DNA of 64,000 nucleotides, from positions 1-64,000 of the forward strand of contig NZ_LZJF01000059.1 in the NCBI RefSeq assembly GCF_001666835.1. The letters run 5' to 3'. This DNA is from Mycobacterium sp. E3251. GTDB taxonomy: Bacteria; Actinomycetota; Actinomycetes; Mycobacteriales; Mycobacteriaceae. The position numbers were made by a program, and so were the translations under genes. The notes under the pieces are model-generated. The model was not told where the DNA came from, made no database searches, and saw nothing but the letters and a program-made list of their open reading frames with translations. Every line of letters begins with the position of its first letter. The first letter of the stretch is position 1. Below are positions 15,297 through 26,687 of the stretch, piece after piece.

Positions 15297-18104
15297 CTAC
15301 CCGGCGTCAACAGCGACGACGCCGCGCCGAACGTCATTGATGGCGCGCTTGGCGACGGCACGTAACTCCGGGTCAGGGGCGGCGTTGCGCACCTGGTCCA
15401 ACAGATCGAGCACCTGGCGGCACCAGCGCACGAAGTCCCCCGCCAACAGCGGCGAGCCGGTGCCGACCGGGTCGACGGCCGCCAGCGCGGCGGCCAGGTC
15501 GCCGGTCTTGGCCCAGCGGTAGATGACGTTGACGAAGCCGTCGTCGGGCTCCCGACTGGGCGCGAGCCGGTGCGTCTGCTCGTCGGTGCGCAGCGCATAG
15601 GACAGTCGCGACGTTTGCTGCAGCGCCTGCCGCACTCGCTGGGTAGGCGCCTCGGCGGCGAACGCCGCCCCCGGGCCCTCACCACCCCTGCTCTCGTACA
15701 GCACCGCCGAGACCACCGCGGCCAGCTCGGCGGGCTTCAGATCGGCCCACGCGCCGGTGCGCAGGCATTCGGCGACCAAAAGGTCGCTCTCGCTGTAGAT
15801 GCGGGCCAGCAGCCGGCCATCGTCGGTGACGTGCGGATCGGTGTCCGGGCCCTGAATGAAGCCGCGCTCGGTGAGCAGACCGACGATCCGGTCGAACGTC
15901 CGGGCCAGCGAATTGGTCGCCGCGGCAACCTTTTTCTCCAATTGGGCGTTGTCCCGCTCGATGCGCAGGTAGCGCTCGGCCTGCCGGACTTGGGCCTCCA
16001 GGCCGGCGTTGTTGTGCGACGGGTGCCGCCGAAGGTCCTCCCGCAACGACGCCAGCTCGGGGTCGTGGAAACCATCATGGTCGCCGCGGCCACTGCGCCG
16101 CCTCGCCGGAACGGCCAATCCGGCGGCCGCCGACCGCAGCGCCGACGCCAGGTCGCGACGGACGCGCGGCTGGCGGTGCTCGACCCTCTTCGGCAACGGC
16201 ATCGAACCGACCGGCGCCGCCGCTCCCGAGTAGTCGGCCGTCGAAATCCGCCCCGCCCAGCGGTTTTCGGTGAGCACCAACGGGCGCGGGTCGTCGCCGT
16301 CGCGGGCCGATTCCAACACCACCGCCAGCCCGCCGCGCCGGCCGTGGGTGATGTTGATGATGTCCCCGCGCCGCAGCGCGGCCAGCGCGTCACTGGCCGC
16401 CTGCCGCCGCTGCAGCCGCGACGCGCGGGACTGCGCGCGCTCCATCTCGGTGATGCGCGCCCGCAGCCGGGCGTAGTCGAGGATCGGCGCCTTCGGCCCG
16501 CCCAGCTCGGCGGCGATCTCGCCGAGCATCGCGTTGCCGCGCTCGATACCGCGGACCAGGCCGACGACCGAGCGGTCGGCCTGATACTGGGCAAAAGACT
16601 GCTCCAGCAGCCGATGGGCCTGCTCGGGACCCATCTGTTGCACCAGGTTGATCGTCATGTTGTACGACGGTGCGAACGAGCTGCGCAGCGGGAAGGTGCG
16701 GGTGGAAGCCAAGCCCGCGACCGCGGACGGTTCGGTGTTTTCTTCGGTGGGATTCCAGAGCACCACCGCGTGGCCCTCGACGTCGATGCCGCGCCGCCCG
16801 GCGCGCCCGGTGAGCTGGGTGTACTCCCCCGGCGTCAGCGGCATGTGCTGCTCGCCGTTGAACTTCACCAGCCGTTCGAGCACCACCGTGCGGGCGGGCA
16901 TGTTGATGCCGAGCGCCAGGGTCTCGGTGGCGAACACCGCCTTGACCAGCCCGGCGGTAAACAGCTCCTCGACGGTGTGCCGGAAGACCGGCAACATCCC
17001 GGCGTGGTGGGCCGCCAGACCGCGCATCAGCCCTTCGCGCCACTCGTAGTAGCCGAGCACCGCCAGGTCGGCGTCGGCAAGATCACCGCACCGGTGCTCG
17101 ATCACCTCGGCGATCTGCGCACGCTCCTCCTCGGTGGTCAGCCGGAGCGGCGAACGCAGGCACTGCTGGACGGCGGCGTCGCAGCCGGCGCGGGAGAACA
17201 CGAACGTGATCGCCGGGAGCAGCCCCTCGGAGTCCAGCGTCGCGATCACGTCCGCCCGGCCGGGCGGACGATAGAAGCGCGGCCGGCCCGGCGCACCGCG
17301 TCCGCCGCGCCCGCGCCGCGGTTGCCAGTCCGACATCCGGTCCGCCTCGCGGCGGTGCGCGATGTGGCGCACCAGGTCCGGGTTGACGCGCGGCTCGCGG
17401 ATGGCCGTTGGCTGCTCGCCGACGTCCGGGTTTCGGTAGTCGAACAGGTCGAAAAGCCGCTTGCCCACCAAGACGTGCTGCCACAGCGGCACCGGCCGAT
17501 GCTCGTCGACCACCACGGTGGTGTCGCCCCGCACCGTCTGGATCCAGCCGCCGAATTCTTCGGCGTTGCTCACCGTCGCCGACAGGCTGACCACTCGCAC
17601 CTCGTCGGGCAGGTGCAGGATCACTTCCTCCCATACCGGCCCGCGCATCCGGTCGGCCAGGAAATGCACCTCGTCCATCACCACGTAGGAAAGCCCTTGC
17701 AGCGCCGGCGAATTGGCGTAGAGCATGTTGCGCAGCACCTCGGTGGTCATCACCACCACGGGAGCGTCGGCGTTCACCGACATGTCGCCGGTGAGCAAGC
17801 CGATCCGGTCGCGGCCGTAGCGCGCGGTCAGGTCGGTGTGCTTTTGATTGCTCAGCGCCTTGAGCGGCGTCGTGTAGAAGCACTTGCCGCCCGCGGCCAG
17901 CGCCAGGTGCACGGCGAATTCGCCCACCACCGTCTTGCCGGCCCCGGTCGGCGCGCAGACCAGCACGCCGTGACCGCGCTCCAGCGCGGCGCACGCCCGC
18001 TGCTGAAAGTTGTCCAGCGCAAAGGGCAATTCTGCGGTGAACCGGGTCAGCTCGACGAGCTCCGTCAAGTCCTGTGGCACCGACGGTTTAGGTGACATCG
18101 TCAT
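15297..18104 (-). CDS. helY: Ski2-like DEAD/DEAH-box helicase HelY
   Basis: 935 residues (Rv2092c is 906). It is a superfamily II helicase related to Ski2/Mtr4, probably acting on RNA. Motif I is '[15 protein letters not shown]', motif II '[10 protein letters not shown]' and motif VI '[12 protein letters not shown]'. The C-terminal half holds the winged-helix and DSHCT-like helical domains. The ATG at 18104 overlaps the tatC end by 17 bases; a TTG 12 codons later matches the annotated M. tuberculosis start better, so the true N-terminus is uncertain. It follows tatA-tatC on the same strand. Confidence 0.93.
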   Translation of the reverse strand: MTMSPKPSVPQDLTELVELTRFTAELPFALDNFQQRACAALERGHGVLVCAPTGAGKTVVGEFAVHLALAAGGKCFYTTPLKALSNQKHTDLTARYGRDRIGLLTGDMSVNADAPVVVMTTEVLRNMLYANSPALQGLSYVVMDEVHFLADRMRGPVWEEVILHLPDEVRVVSLSATVSNAEEFGGWIQTVRGDTTVVVDEHRPVPLWQHVLVGKRLFDLFDYRNPDVGEQPTAIREPRVNPDLVRHIAHRREADRMSDWQPRRGRGGRGAPGRPRFYRPPGRADVIATLDSEGLLPAITFVFSRAGCDAAVQQCLRSPLRLTTEEERAQIAEVIEHRCGDLADADLAVLGYYEWREGLMRGLAAHHAGMLPVFRHTVEELFTAGLVKAVFATETLALGINMPARTVVLERLVKFNGEQHMPLTPGEYTQLTGRAGRRGIDVEGHAVVLWNPTEENTEPSAVAGLASTRTFPLRSSFAPSYNMTINLVQQMGPEQAHRLLEQSFAQYQADRSVVGLVRGIERGNAMLGEIAAELGGPKAPILDYARLRARITEMERAQSRASRLQRRQAASDALAALRRGDIINITHGRRGGLAVVLESARDGDDPRPLVLTENRWAGRISTADYSGAAAPVGSMPLPKRVEHRQPRVRRDLASALRSAAAGLAVPARRRSGRGDHDGFHDPELASLREDLRRHPSHNNAGLEAQVRQAERYLRIERDNAQLEKKVAAATNSLARTFDRIVGLLTERGFIQGPDTDPHVTDDGRLLARIYSESDLLVAECLRTGAWADLKPAELAAVVSAVLYESRGGEGPGAAFAAEAPTQRVRQALQQTSRLSYALRTDEQTHRLAPSREPDDGFVNVIYRWAKTGDLAAALAAVDPVGTGSPLLAGDFVRWCRQVLDLLDQVRNAAPDPELRAVAKRAINDVRRGVVAVDAG

Positions 18105-19056
18105 GCTGGCCGGCGGTGAACGACGGCTCCCGCGCCGACTCGTGTATCGGTGCGGGCGCCTCGATGACCGATGCCTCGTCGTCCGGGATCACCGCCTGGG
18201 CTTCGCGTTTGGCCTTCCGTCTGTCGTGCAGGCGGGCGATTTGGATGGCGAGCTCAAGGAGCACCGAGAGCGCCACGCCGAGGGCGGTCATCGAAAACGG
18301 GTCGGAGCCGGGGGTGAAGACAGCCGCGAACACGAACATCGCGAAAATCAGGCCGCGCCGCCAGGACTTGAGCCGCTCGTAGGGCAGCACCCCCGTCATG
18401 TTGAGCATGACGATCAGCAGCGGGAATTCGAAGCTGACCCCGAACACCACCAACAGGTTGATCAGGAATCCGAAGTACCGGTCCCCGGACAGCGCGGTCA
18501 CCTGAACGTCGCTACCGACGGTCAGCAAGAAGCCCAGCGCCTTGGACAACACGAAGTACGCCAGCACCGCACCCGCGACGAACAGCACCGCCGCCGGGAC
18601 CACGAATCCAACCGCGAACCGGCGCTCCTTCTGGTACAGCCCCGGCGTGATGAACGCCCACAGCTCGTAGAACCACACCGGGCAGGCCAGCACCACCCCG
18701 GCGGTCAGCCCGACCTTGAGCCGCAACATGAACTGGTCGAAGGGGGCCGTCGCCAACAGTCGGCACTGACCGTCGGCGCTGATGCTCGCGCGCGCGGACT
18801 GGGGCAGCGAACAGTAAGGATGGCGCAGCCACTCGCCAAGGCTTTCCAGCCCGAAGATCGAATGCGAGTACCAGACGAACCCGAAGATCGTGGTGACCAG
18901 GATGGCTGCCAGCGAGAGGAGCAACCGGGTGCGCAGCTCCGTGAGGTGGTCGACGAGCGACATCGTCGCGTCGGGATTGGTGCGGCTGCGCCTGTTACGC
19001 GGATTGAGGCGCTTCAGCACGCCGGCAGTGCGCGCTGAAACCTTGAAAACTTTCAC
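18088..19056 (-). CDS. tatC: Sec-independent (Tat) protein translocase subunit TatC
   Basis: 322 residues, orthologous to Rv2093c. It is the polytopic receptor of the twin-arginine translocase that exports folded proteins across the inner membrane. The cytoplasmic N-terminus carries the typical '[14 protein letters not shown]', and about six membrane helices follow; '[10 protein letters not shown]' and '[10 protein letters not shown]' are conserved TatC loops. As in other actinobacteria, the extracytoplasmic loop after helix 1 is enlarged. It lies 45 bases after tatA and overlaps helY by 17 bases. Confidence 0.97.
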   Translation of the reverse strand: MKVFKVSARTAGVLKRLNPRNRRSRTNPDATMSLVDHLTELRTRLLLSLAAILVTTIFGFVWYSHSIFGLESLGEWLRHPYCSLPQSARASISADGQCRLLATAPFDQFMLRLKVGLTAGVVLACPVWFYELWAFITPGLYQKERRFAVGFVVPAAVLFVAGAVLAYFVLSKALGFLLTVGSDVQVTALSGDRYFGFLINLLVVFGVSFEFPLLIVMLNMTGVLPYERLKSWRRGLIFAMFVFAAVFTPGSDPFSMTALGVALSVLLELAIQIARLHDRRKAKREAQAVIPDDEASVIEAPAPIHESAREPSFTAGQHDDVT

Positions 19057-19101
19057 GACGCTCGTTCAGTGGCGTTCGGGCACCGCGACGATGACGGCGG
19101 G

Positions 19102-19356
19102 CTAGGCCGGGCGTGCTTCGGAGTGCCCCTGCTCGGTGGCCGCCGGCGGCTCCACCCGCTGGGACTGCACAGGCTGAGGGGTCTCGATGGAAGGCGCTTC
19201 GGTCTTGCCTTCGCTCTGCATTTCGCGCATCTCGGACTTGAAGATGCGCATCGATTTGCCCAACGAACGTGCTGCATCGGGGAGCTTCTTGGCACCAAAA
19301 AGCAGGATCACCACCACAGCGAGGATCGCCCAGTGCCACGGACTAAGACTGCCCAC
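19102..19356 (-). CDS. tatA: Sec-independent (Tat) translocase subunit TatA
   Basis: 84 residues, orthologous to Rv2094c. It has one N-terminal membrane helix ([13 protein letters not shown]), the conserved FGAKKLPD hinge, an amphipathic helix ([18 protein letters not shown]) and an acidic, Pro-rich tail. It oligomerises to form the Tat pore. It is first of the tatA-tatC-helY run and lies 72 bases after pafC, so it may be in the pafB-pafC transcript. Confidence 0.97.
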   Translation of the reverse strand: MGSLSPWHWAILAVVVILLFGAKKLPDAARSLGKSMRIFKSEMREMQSEGKTEAPSIETPQPVQSQRVEPPAATEQGHSEARPA

Positions 19357-19428
19357 TTTGATTACCTCCAGACGTCTACCCGATGCTACCGCAGTGCGGC
19401 GGTCCGCCGGGCCGCCCGCGCCGTGACC

Positions 19429-20400
19429 TCAGCGGCTTAGCGCCTGATAGGACTCACACGCCGCGGCCGCCGCATCCCGGACACGTCTCGCGAGTGACTC
19501 CGGTTCAAGCACCCGCACGTCCGACCCGAAGCCCAGCACCAGGCGCGTCATCCAGTCCTCGGAGGCGTACGTCATCACCGCGTCGCAGGACCCGTCCGGC
19601 AACTCCCGCACCTCGCGCATCGGGTAGTACTCGAACATCCACGACGCCGAGGGCGCGACCCGCAGCCTGGCCGACGGCAGTGCCGGATCTCCGTCGAACA
19701 GCGACGTGTCCGGCGGCGCCTGCAGCGCCAATTCGGGCGGCGCCGCCGGCTCGTCCAGTTCCGTCGCATCCACGATCCGGTCGAAGCGGAACAGCCGCAC
19801 CCCGTCCGCCTCCCGTGACCAAGCCTCCAGGTAGCTGTGGCCACCGATCAGCAGCACCCGGATGGGATCGACGATCCGGCTGGTCAGGGTGTCGTGCGAC
19901 GCGGAGTAATAGTCGATGGCCAGCGCGCGTTTGTGCTGCACCGCCGTGCGGACCGCGGCCGCGGCGCGGCTCTCCACGGGCGCGGGCTCGTCTGCCGCTG
20001 CCACCGAGCCGGTGACGTCGTGCCCGATGGCGCCGGCCGCGGCCTCGATCTTGGCGATCGCGCTGCGCGCCGCCTCCGGGTCGACGACTCCCGGGATGTC
20101 GGCGAGCGCCCGCAGCGCCACCAGCAGTCCGGTGGCCTCCGGCGAGGTGAGCTTGAGCGGCCGGTCGATGCCCGCGGAGAACGTCACTTCGATGGTGTCA
20201 CCGGAGAACTGGAAGTCGATCAGGTCACCCGGGTAGTAGCCGGGCAGGCCGCACATCCAGAGCTGGTTGAGGTCCTCTTCCAGTTGTTTGGCGGATACCC
20301 CCAGGTCGGCGGCCGCCTTGGCCCGGGTGACCCGCGGGTTGGCCTGGAAATACGGCACCATGTTGAGCAGCCGGATCAATCGCGTGGATATGGGAGTCAT
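19429..20400 (-). CDS. pafC: WYL-domain transcriptional regulator PafC
   Basis: 323 residues, orthologous to Rv2095c. It has an N-terminal helix-turn-helix (about 15-65, 'AAADLGVSAKQLEEDLNQL') and a WYL domain (about 140-225, with 'ALAIDYYSASHDTLTSRIVDP'). PafB and PafC form a heterodimeric activator of the RecA-independent DNA-damage response in mycobacteria; the WYL domains are thought to sense single-stranded nucleic acid. The start overlaps the pafB stop (ATGA). Confidence 0.95.
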   Translation of the reverse strand: MTPISTRLIRLLNMVPYFQANPRVTRAKAAADLGVSAKQLEEDLNQLWMCGLPGYYPGDLIDFQFSGDTIEVTFSAGIDRPLKLTSPEATGLLVALRALADIPGVVDPEAARSAIAKIEAAAGAIGHDVTGSVAAADEPAPVESRAAAAVRTAVQHKRALAIDYYSASHDTLTSRIVDPIRVLLIGGHSYLEAWSREADGVRLFRFDRIVDATELDEPAAPPELALQAPPDTSLFDGDPALPSARLRVAPSASWMFEYYPMREVRELPDGSCDAVMTYASEDWMTRLVLGFGSDVRVLEPESLARRVRDAAAAACESYQALSR

Positions 20401-21392
20401 GGGTGGTTCGCCTCCTCCACGTGGGCGCGCAGCCGCGCCAGCACGTCCTCACGCAGCGACGGTGGCTCGAGCACGACGGCGTCGGCCCCGTAGCCGGCGA
20501 TGTCGCGCGCCAACCGGTCGCTGGATCCGATGTCGATCTCGACCACGTCGCCGTCGCGGCCGCCCAGCTGTCGCCTGCCGGTGGGCGTCCCGGCGCGCCG
20601 CAGCGCGGTGGCCCGACCGTCGGCGACCCACACCCGCGCCCGCCCGCCGGTCGGGATTTCGGCCACGGTGCGGGCGACGATCTGGCGCAGGTCCACGTCC
20701 TCGGGCACGACGACGACCCCGGGCGGGCCGATCGGCTTGACCTCGGCGCCGATCCGCGACAGCCGAAAGGTGCGAGTGGCGTCGCGGTCGCGGTCGTGGC
20801 CCACCAGATACCAGCGACCCTTCTGGGTGACGACGCCCCACGGTTCCACGGTGCGCACGCTGTACGGCTCGGCCCGCGACGGCCGGTGCGGGAACTGCAC
20901 CGCCTGCCGAGAATCGATGGCCGACAAGAGGACTCCGAGCACCTCCTCCGACCCGCGCAGCCCGGGCACGCCGGCCGGGGAGGCGATGGCCACCGGTGCG
21001 TCCGGGTCGACGTCCACCCCGGCGGCACGCAGCTTGAGCAACGCGCCCTGGGTGGCGGTGATCAGTTCGGGCGACTCCCACAGTTGCGTCGCGACGGCTA
21101 CCGCGGCCGCCTCGTCCGAAGTCAGCTCGACGGCCGGCAGCGAGTAGGCGTCGCGGTTGATGCGGTAGCCCTCGGTGGGCTCCTGGGCCGACGCCCTGCC
21201 GACCTCCAGCGGTATGCCCAGGTCGCGCAGCTCGTTCTTGTCGCGCTCGAACATGCGGGAGAACGCCTCGGCGCTGGGACTGTCCGAGTAACCGGCCACG
21301 CTGGACCTGATCTTCTCCGCACTGATGTAGCCGCGGGTGGACAGCAGGGCGATGACGAGATTGACCAACCGCTCGACTTTCGAGGTCGCCAT
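20397..21392 (-). CDS. pafB: WYL-domain transcriptional regulator PafB
   Basis: 331 residues from ATG 21392 (Rv2096c has 332); the frame is open 22 codons further up, but MATSKVERLVNLVIALL is the conserved start. Helix-turn-helix at 1-65, WYL domain at about 145-230 ('PHRPSRAEPYSVRTVEPWG', 'KGRWYLVGHD') and a C-terminal WCX-like domain. It works with PafC. In M. tuberculosis pafB and pafC follow pafA closely. Here 201 bases separate them from pafA, and that gap holds no gene I can support. Confidence 0.95.
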   Translation of the reverse strand: MATSKVERLVNLVIALLSTRGYISAEKIRSSVAGYSDSPSAEAFSRMFERDKNELRDLGIPLEVGRASAQEPTEGYRINRDAYSLPAVELTSDEAAAVAVATQLWESPELITATQGALLKLRAAGVDVDPDAPVAIASPAGVPGLRGSEEVLGVLLSAIDSRQAVQFPHRPSRAEPYSVRTVEPWGVVTQKGRWYLVGHDRDRDATRTFRLSRIGAEVKPIGPPGVVVVPEDVDLRQIVARTVAEIPTGGRARVWVADGRATALRRAGTPTGRRQLGGRDGDVVEIDIGSSDRLARDIAGYGADAVVLEPPSLREDVLARLRAHVEEANHP

Positions 21393-21593
21393 TCGCACCA
21401 GGTTATAGCCGGCGCTCGCGTCGCGCCTGCACCGGCTGGCGAGTCGCAGCATTAACAATCGTCACATCAGTCACGGGTTCGTGGGGATCACCGGCTCGCA
21501 GAATTTGATAGCGCCCGCGATATCAAAATTGTGGCTTCGATTATCGGTGGAGACGAGCGACTGGTGTGACAGCTGTGACCGGAAGCGGTCGAG

Positions 21594-22952
21594 CTACATG
21601 CTGGCGATCAGCCGCTTGACCCGCTCGTCGACCGCCCGGAAGGGGTCCTTGCACAACACGGTGCGCTGCGCCTGGTCGTTGAGCTTGAGGTGCACCCAGT
21701 CGACGGTGAAGTCGCGGCCCGCGGCCTGGGCGGCGCTGATGAACTCGCCGCGCAGCCGGGCGCGGGTGGTCTGCGGCGGATGGTCGACCGCCTCCGTGAT
21801 TTCCTCGTCGGTGGTCACGCGCGCCGCAAGGCCCTTGCGTTGCAGCAGGTCGAACACGCCGCGGCCGCGCTTGATGTCGTGATAGGCGAGGTCCAGCTGG
21901 GCGATCTTGGGGTCGGACAGCTCCATGTTGTAGCGGTCCTGATAGCGCTGGAACAGCTTGCGCTTGATCACCCAGTCGATTTCGGTGTCGACCTTGGCGA
22001 AGTCCTGGCTCTCGACGGCATCGAGCTGGCGCCCCCACAGGTCCACGACCTGCTCGATCTGGGCGTTGGGCTCCCGGGTCTGCAGGTGTTCGACGGCGCG
22101 GCTGTAGTACTCGCGCTGGATGTCCAGCGCGCTGGCCTGACGCCCGCCGGCCAGCCGCACCGGCCGCCGGCCGGTGACGTCGTGGCTGACCTCCCGGATG
22201 GCGCGGATGGGATTGTCCAGCGAGAAGTCGCGGAAGGGGACGCCGGCCTCGATCATTTCCAGCACCAGGGCCGCGGTGCCCACCTTCAGCATGGTGGTGG
22301 TCTCGCACATGTTGGAGTCGCCGACGATCACGTGCAGGCGCCGGTACTTCTCGGCGTCGGCGTGCGGCTCGTCGCGGGTGTTGATGATCGGCCGGCTGCG
22401 GGTGGTGGCCGAGGAGACGCCCTCCCAGATGTGCTCGGCACGTTGGGAAAGGCAGAACGTCGCCGCCTTGGGGGTTTGCAGCACCTTGCCGGCCCCGCAG
22501 ATCAGCTGGCGGGTGACCAGGAATGGCAGCAACACATCGGAGATCCGGGAGAACTCGCCGGCCCGCACGATCAGGTAATTCTCGTGGCAGCCGTAGGAGT
22601 TGCCCGCCGAATCGGTGTTGTTCTTGAACAGGTAGATATCGCCGCCGATGCCCTCGTCGGCGAGCCGCTGCTCGGCGTCGATGAGCAGGTCTTCCAGCAC
22701 CCATTCGCCGGCCCGGTCGTGGGTGACCAGCTGCACCAGGCTGTCGCACTCGGCCGTCGCGTATTCGGGGTGGCTGCCCACGTCGAGATACAGGCGGGCA
22801 CCGTTGCGGAGGAAAACGTTGGAGCTGCGCCCCCAGGACACGACGCGCCGGAAGAGATAACGGGCGACCTCGTCCGGGGACAGGCGGCGATGGCCGTGGA
22901 AGGTGCAGGTGACACCGAACTCGGTCTCGATGCCCATAATTCGTCGCTGCAC
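21594..22952 (-). CDS. pafA: Pup-protein ligase PafA
   Basis: 452 residues, the same length as Rv2097c. It uses ATP to form an isopeptide bond between the C-terminal Glu of Pup and substrate lysines. The fold is that of carboxylate-amine ligases/glutamine synthetase: nucleotide/metal residues in '[18 protein letters not shown]', '[19 protein letters not shown]' and '[10 protein letters not shown]'. It is a paralogue of Dop in the same cluster. The ATG gives the conserved N-terminus ([13 protein letters not shown]). The 188 bases ahead of it, up to prcA, hold no gene I can support. Confidence 0.97.
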   Translation of the reverse strand: MQRRIMGIETEFGVTCTFHGHRRLSPDEVARYLFRRVVSWGRSSNVFLRNGARLYLDVGSHPEYATAECDSLVQLVTHDRAGEWVLEDLLIDAEQRLADEGIGGDIYLFKNNTDSAGNSYGCHENYLIVRAGEFSRISDVLLPFLVTRQLICGAGKVLQTPKAATFCLSQRAEHIWEGVSSATTRSRPIINTRDEPHADAEKYRRLHVIVGDSNMCETTTMLKVGTAALVLEMIEAGVPFRDFSLDNPIRAIREVSHDVTGRRPVRLAGGRQASALDIQREYYSRAVEHLQTREPNAQIEQVVDLWGRQLDAVESQDFAKVDTEIDWVIKRKLFQRYQDRYNMELSDPKIAQLDLAYHDIKRGRGVFDLLQRKGLAARVTTDEEITEAVDHPPQTTRARLRGEFISAAQAAGRDFTVDWVHLKLNDQAQRTVLCKDPFRAVDERVKRLIASM

Positions 22953-23140
22953 GTAATCGAGGGTACTGGTTGTCTCACCGGGAGGGCACGGAAGCCGCGC
23001 CTATGGGTCCCGACGAGTTTCGCGCGGCCCGCTAAAGCGTCTCCCGAGGGCTCACCCGCACCCTGGGCACCAGCGGTCCCAAAACCGCACCGGTGCGCTC
23101 GGTGTTCTGCCTGTAGCGAACACGAGGCGGTACGCGCGAT

Positions 23141-23911
23141 TCAGCCCGCGGAGTCGCCGTTGGAATCCGGCGCTTCGCCATTGGTTTCCGGCTGCTTCGA
23201 ATCCCCCTCGTGCAGCAGGTTTTCCAGGGCGGCCCGGTTGATCCGCCGGAATGCCCGCCGCGGCCGGTTGACGTCCAGGATGGCAACCTCCAGGCTGCCC
23301 ACATCCGGAGAAAGATCGCCGTTGGAACCGTCCGCACTGCCGGCCCGTAACGCCTTCACGGCGATCTGCGTCGCGTCGCGCAGGTCCGCGTTCTCGGCGT
23401 AGGACTCCTTGAGCGCGCTGGTGATCGGCTCCGTCGTGCCGCCCATCACCACGAAATGCGGTTCGTCGGCGATCGACCCGTCGTAGGTGATGCGGTACAA
23501 CTCAGGCGGTTTCGTCTCGCCGTAGTGCGCCACCTCGGCGACGCACAACTCCACCTCGTACGGCTTGGCCTGCTCGGTGAAGATGGTGCCCAAGGTCTGC
23601 GCGTAGACGTTGGCCAGCTGGCGCCCGGTGACGTCACGGCGGTCGTAGGCGTAGCCCCGGGTGTCGGCGAACTGGATTCCGCCGCGCCGCAGGTTATCGA
23701 ACTCGTTGAACTTGCCCGCCGCCGCGAAGCCCACGCGATCGTAGAGTTCGCTGATCTTCTGCAGGGACCGCGACGGGTTCTCCGCGACAAACAGCACCCC
23801 ACCGGCGTAGACCAGCGCGACCACGCTCTTGCCGCGCGCGATGCCTTTGCGTGCGAGCTCGCTGCGCTCGCGCATCGCCTGCTCGGGCGAGATGAAATAC
23901 GGAAAGCTCAC
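23141..23911 (-). CDS. prcA: 20S proteasome alpha subunit PrcA
   Basis: 256 residues (Rv2109c has 248). It forms the outer, gated rings of the 20S core; the N-terminus [20 protein letters not shown] is the gating segment. It is catalytically inactive, without an N-terminal Thr. The last 25 residues are low-complexity (Ser/Asp/Gly/Asn). The ATG overlaps the prcB stop by 4 bases, consistent with matched synthesis of both ring types. Confidence 0.97.
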   Translation of the reverse strand: MSFPYFISPEQAMRERSELARKGIARGKSVVALVYAGGVLFVAENPSRSLQKISELYDRVGFAAAGKFNEFDNLRRGGIQFADTRGYAYDRRDVTGRQLANVYAQTLGTIFTEQAKPYEVELCVAEVAHYGETKPPELYRITYDGSIADEPHFVVMGGTTEPITSALKESYAENADLRDATQIAVKALRAGSADGSNGDLSPDVGSLEVAILDVNRPRRAFRRINRAALENLLHEGDSKQPETNGEAPDSNGDSAG

Positions 23912-24783
23912 TTCTCACCGCCATCGGGGCCGAAAGTATCTGCGCGCGAGCGACTTTCGATGACTTCGCGAGCCAGCTCGGCGATCCGACGCTCGGGCAC
24001 CTCGGCCGCCCCTTCGGCGCCGATGGTGACCGCCGTCGGATAGATGCCGCGCACCAAGTCGGGTCCGCCGGTGGCGGAATCGTCGTCGGCGGCGTCGTAC
24101 AGCGCCTCCACGGCCACCCGCACCGCGGAATCGGCATCGACGACTTGCGAGTACAACTTCTTGATCGACGACTTGGCGAAGATCGACCCCGAACCCACCG
24201 ACTGGTAGCCCTCTTCTTCCACGTTCCAGCCGCCGGCGGCGTCGAACGAGACGATCCGGCCGGCACCCTCCGGATCGGGCGCGTCGATGTCATAGCCCGC
24301 CAGGAGTGGCAGGGCCACCAGGCCCTGCATGGCCGCGGCCAGGTTGCCGCGCACCATGATCGCGAGCCGGTTCACCTTTCCGGCGAACGTGAGCGGCACA
24401 CCCTCGAGCTTCTCGTAGTGCTCGAGTTCGACCGCGTAGAGACGGGCGAATTCGACGGCGATGGCCGCGGTGCCCGCGATGCCCGTAGCGGTGTAGTCGT
24501 CGGTGACGTACACCTTTTTGACGTCGCGCCCGGCGATCATGTTGCCCTGGGTCGAGCGACGGTCCCCGGCGATGACGACGCCACCGGGATACTTCAGGGC
24601 CACGATGGTGGTGCCGTGCGGCAGCTGCGAGCCGGCCGCGCCGGCCTGCGCGCCGCCGAGGCTCGCCGGCAGCAGATCCGGCGCTTGGCGGCGCAGGAAG
24701 TCGGCAAAGGACGACAGGTCTACGGCGGGATTTGCCGGGAGTGGGGAGTTAGTGGACAGGCGGTCAGGGAAGGGCCAGGTCAC
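23908..24783 (-). CDS. prcB: 20S proteasome beta subunit PrcB (with propeptide)
   Basis: 291 residues, like Rv2110c. A 57-residue propeptide ends in Gly57 and is removed autocatalytically to expose the nucleophile Thr58 ([14 protein letters not shown]). The catalytic Asp and Lys positions are in '[12 protein letters not shown]' and '[10 protein letters not shown]'. It forms the two inner proteolytic rings. Its start overlaps the pup stop, giving a pup-prcB-prcA operon. Confidence 0.97.
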   Translation of the reverse strand: MTWPFPDRLSTNSPLPANPAVDLSSFADFLRRQAPDLLPASLGGAQAGAAGSQLPHGTTIVALKYPGGVVIAGDRRSTQGNMIAGRDVKKVYVTDDYTATGIAGTAAIAVEFARLYAVELEHYEKLEGVPLTFAGKVNRLAIMVRGNLAAAMQGLVALPLLAGYDIDAPDPEGAGRIVSFDAAGGWNVEEEGYQSVGSGSIFAKSSIKKLYSQVVDADSAVRVAVEALYDAADDDSATGGPDLVRGIYPTAVTIGAEGAAEVPERRIAELAREVIESRSRADTFGPDGGEK

Positions 24784-24974
24784 TGTCCGCCCTTTTGGAC
24801 GTATGCCCGGACGAAGTCTTCAGCGTTCTCTTCGAGGACGTCATCGATCTCGTCGAGCAGATCGTCGGTGTCCTCGGCTAGCTTCTCGCGGCGCTCCTGG
24901 CCCGCGGCCGTGCTGTCGGCGAAGTCGTCGTCGTCGCCACCACCACCGCCACGCTTGGTCTGCTCCTGAGCCAT
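24780..24974 (-). CDS. pup: Prokaryotic ubiquitin-like protein Pup
   Basis: 64 residues, intrinsically disordered, starting [13 protein letters not shown] and ending VQKGGQ. The final Gln must be deamidated to Glu by Dop before PafA can attach it to lysines. The helical region at about 30-55 ([20 protein letters not shown]) is the part Mpa binds. The stop overlaps the prcB start. Confidence 0.98.
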   Translation of the reverse strand: MAQEQTKRGGGGGDDDDFADSTAAGQERREKLAEDTDDLLDEIDDVLEENAEDFVRAYVQKGGQ

Positions 24975-24980
24975 CGCCGG

Positions 24981-24986
24981 CCTCCT
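24981..24986 (-). promoter_or_regulatory. Strong Shine-Dalgarno of pup
   Basis: A perfect AGGAGG lies 6 bases ahead of the pup ATG, fixing that start. This suits a protein that must be made in excess over the proteasome subunits encoded downstream. Confidence 0.85.
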
Positions 24987-25091
24987 GCTTCATCTGAACT
25001 TGTCCAGCGGCTTGCTCGGTCCCTAAGCCACACTGCCCCGCTGGTATCTCTACCCTACCGGTCAACCCCGACGTTCCCCGGTCTAACCGGC

Positions 25092-26600
25092 TTAGCTGGT
25101 GAGTTGTTCCACCAGTTCGGCGGCGCTGTCCACCGAGTCCAGCAGCGCTCCGACGTGCGCCTTGCTGCCGCGCAGCGGCTCCAGCGTCGGAATCCGCACC
25201 AGCGAGTCGCCACCCAGGTCGAAGATCACCGAGTCCCAACTGGCCGCGGCGATGTCGGCGCCGAACCTGCGCAGGCATTCACCGCGGAAGTACGCGCGCG
25301 TGTCGGTCGGCGGGTTGTCCACGGCCTCCAGCACCTGATGTTCGGTGACCAAACGCTTCATCGAGCCGCGCGCGACGAGCCGGTTGTACAGGCCCTTGTC
25401 CAGCCGCACATCGGAATACTGCAGATCGACCAGATGCAGCCGCGGCGCCGACCAGCTGAGATTCTCCCGCTGCCGGAAACCCTCGAGCAGGCGCAGCTTG
25501 GCCGGCCAGTCGAGCACCTCGGCGCACTCCATCGGATCCCGCTCGAGTTGGTCAAGCACCTGCGCCCAGGTCTGCACAATGTCGGCGGCGCGGGGGTCGG
25601 GGTCGCGGCTGTCGACCAGCTTCGCCACCCGGTCCAGGTAAATCCGTTGCAGCGCAAGGGCGGTCAATTCGCGACCGTCGGCCAGCGCCACGACGGCCCG
25701 CAGGGACGGATCGCGGCTGATCGCGTGAACCGCATGCACCGGCCGGGCCAGCACCAAGTCGCTCAGGTCGATCCCGTGCTCCGGGCCGACCTCGATCAGG
25801 TCCAGCACCAGCGCCGTCGTGCCCAGCTTCAGATACGTCGACGTCTCCGACAGGTTGGCGTCGCCGATGATGACGTGCAGCCGGCGGTACCGGTCGGCGT
25901 CGGCGTGCGGTTCGTCGCGGGTGTTGATGATGCCCCGCTTGAGCGTGGTTTCGAGGCCGACCTCGACCTCGATGTAGTCGGAGCGCTGCGAGAGCTGGAA
26001 GCCGGGCTCGTCACCCGACGGACCGATGCCGACCCGGCCGGAGCCGGTCACCACCTGCCGGGACACCAGAAAAGGGGTCAATCCGGCGATGATCGACGAA
26101 AACGGCGTCTGCCGCGACATCAGGTAGTTTTCGTGCGCGCCGTAGGAGGCGCCTTTGCCGTCCACATTGTTCTTGTAGAGCTGCAGCTTGGCGGCCCCGG
26201 GCACGCTGGCGACGTGCCGGGCGGCGGCCTCCATCACCCGCTCGCCGGCCTTGTCCCAGATCACCGCGTCGAGCGGGTCGGTGCACTCGGGCGCCGAATA
26301 CTCGGGGTGGGCGTGGTCGACGTAGAGCCGCGCCCCGTTGGTCAGGATCATGTTGGCGGCGCCCACCTCGTCGGCGTCGACCACCGGCGGCGGCCCGGCC
26401 GAACGGCTCAGATCAAAACCGCGGGCGTCGCGCAGCGGCGATTCCACCTCGTAGTCCCAACGGGTGCGCTTGGCGCGCTGGATGCCGGCGGCTGCCGCGT
26501 AGGCCAACACCGCCTGAGTCGAAGTGAGGATCGGGTTGGCAGTCGGGTCGGACGGCGACGAAATGCCGTACTCGACCTCCGTCCCGATAATCCGTTGCAT
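25092..26600 (-). CDS. dop: Pup deamidase/depupylase Dop
   Basis: 502 residues, orthologous to Rv2112c. It deamidates the C-terminal Gln of Pup and also removes Pup from substrates. It has the same carboxylate-amine ligase fold as PafA: '[17 protein letters not shown]' at the N-terminus, '[19 protein letters not shown]' near residue 95 and '[11 protein letters not shown]' near 150. It carries the extra 'Dop loop' around residues 40-80 that PafA lacks. It is first of the dop-pup-prcB-prcA run, with 117 bases before pup. Confidence 0.96.
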   Translation of the reverse strand: MQRIIGTEVEYGISSPSDPTANPILTSTQAVLAYAAAAGIQRAKRTRWDYEVESPLRDARGFDLSRSAGPPPVVDADEVGAANMILTNGARLYVDHAHPEYSAPECTDPLDAVIWDKAGERVMEAAARHVASVPGAAKLQLYKNNVDGKGASYGAHENYLMSRQTPFSSIIAGLTPFLVSRQVVTGSGRVGIGPSGDEPGFQLSQRSDYIEVEVGLETTLKRGIINTRDEPHADADRYRRLHVIIGDANLSETSTYLKLGTTALVLDLIEVGPEHGIDLSDLVLARPVHAVHAISRDPSLRAVVALADGRELTALALQRIYLDRVAKLVDSRDPDPRAADIVQTWAQVLDQLERDPMECAEVLDWPAKLRLLEGFRQRENLSWSAPRLHLVDLQYSDVRLDKGLYNRLVARGSMKRLVTEHQVLEAVDNPPTDTRAYFRGECLRRFGADIAAASWDSVIFDLGGDSLVRIPTLEPLRGSKAHVGALLDSVDSAAELVEQLTS

Positions 26601-26687
26601 CCGTTCAGCGTAGGCCGCGCGACGATCCGTCCTCGCGCAGGGGGAAATCGGCGGCGCGAGGTTGTTGCGCCACTAGGGTGAGCCGAT

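Noticed and set aside
15570..18095. 841-codon plus-strand frame opposite helY
   Set aside because: Antisense shadow; helY is strongly supported by helicase motifs.
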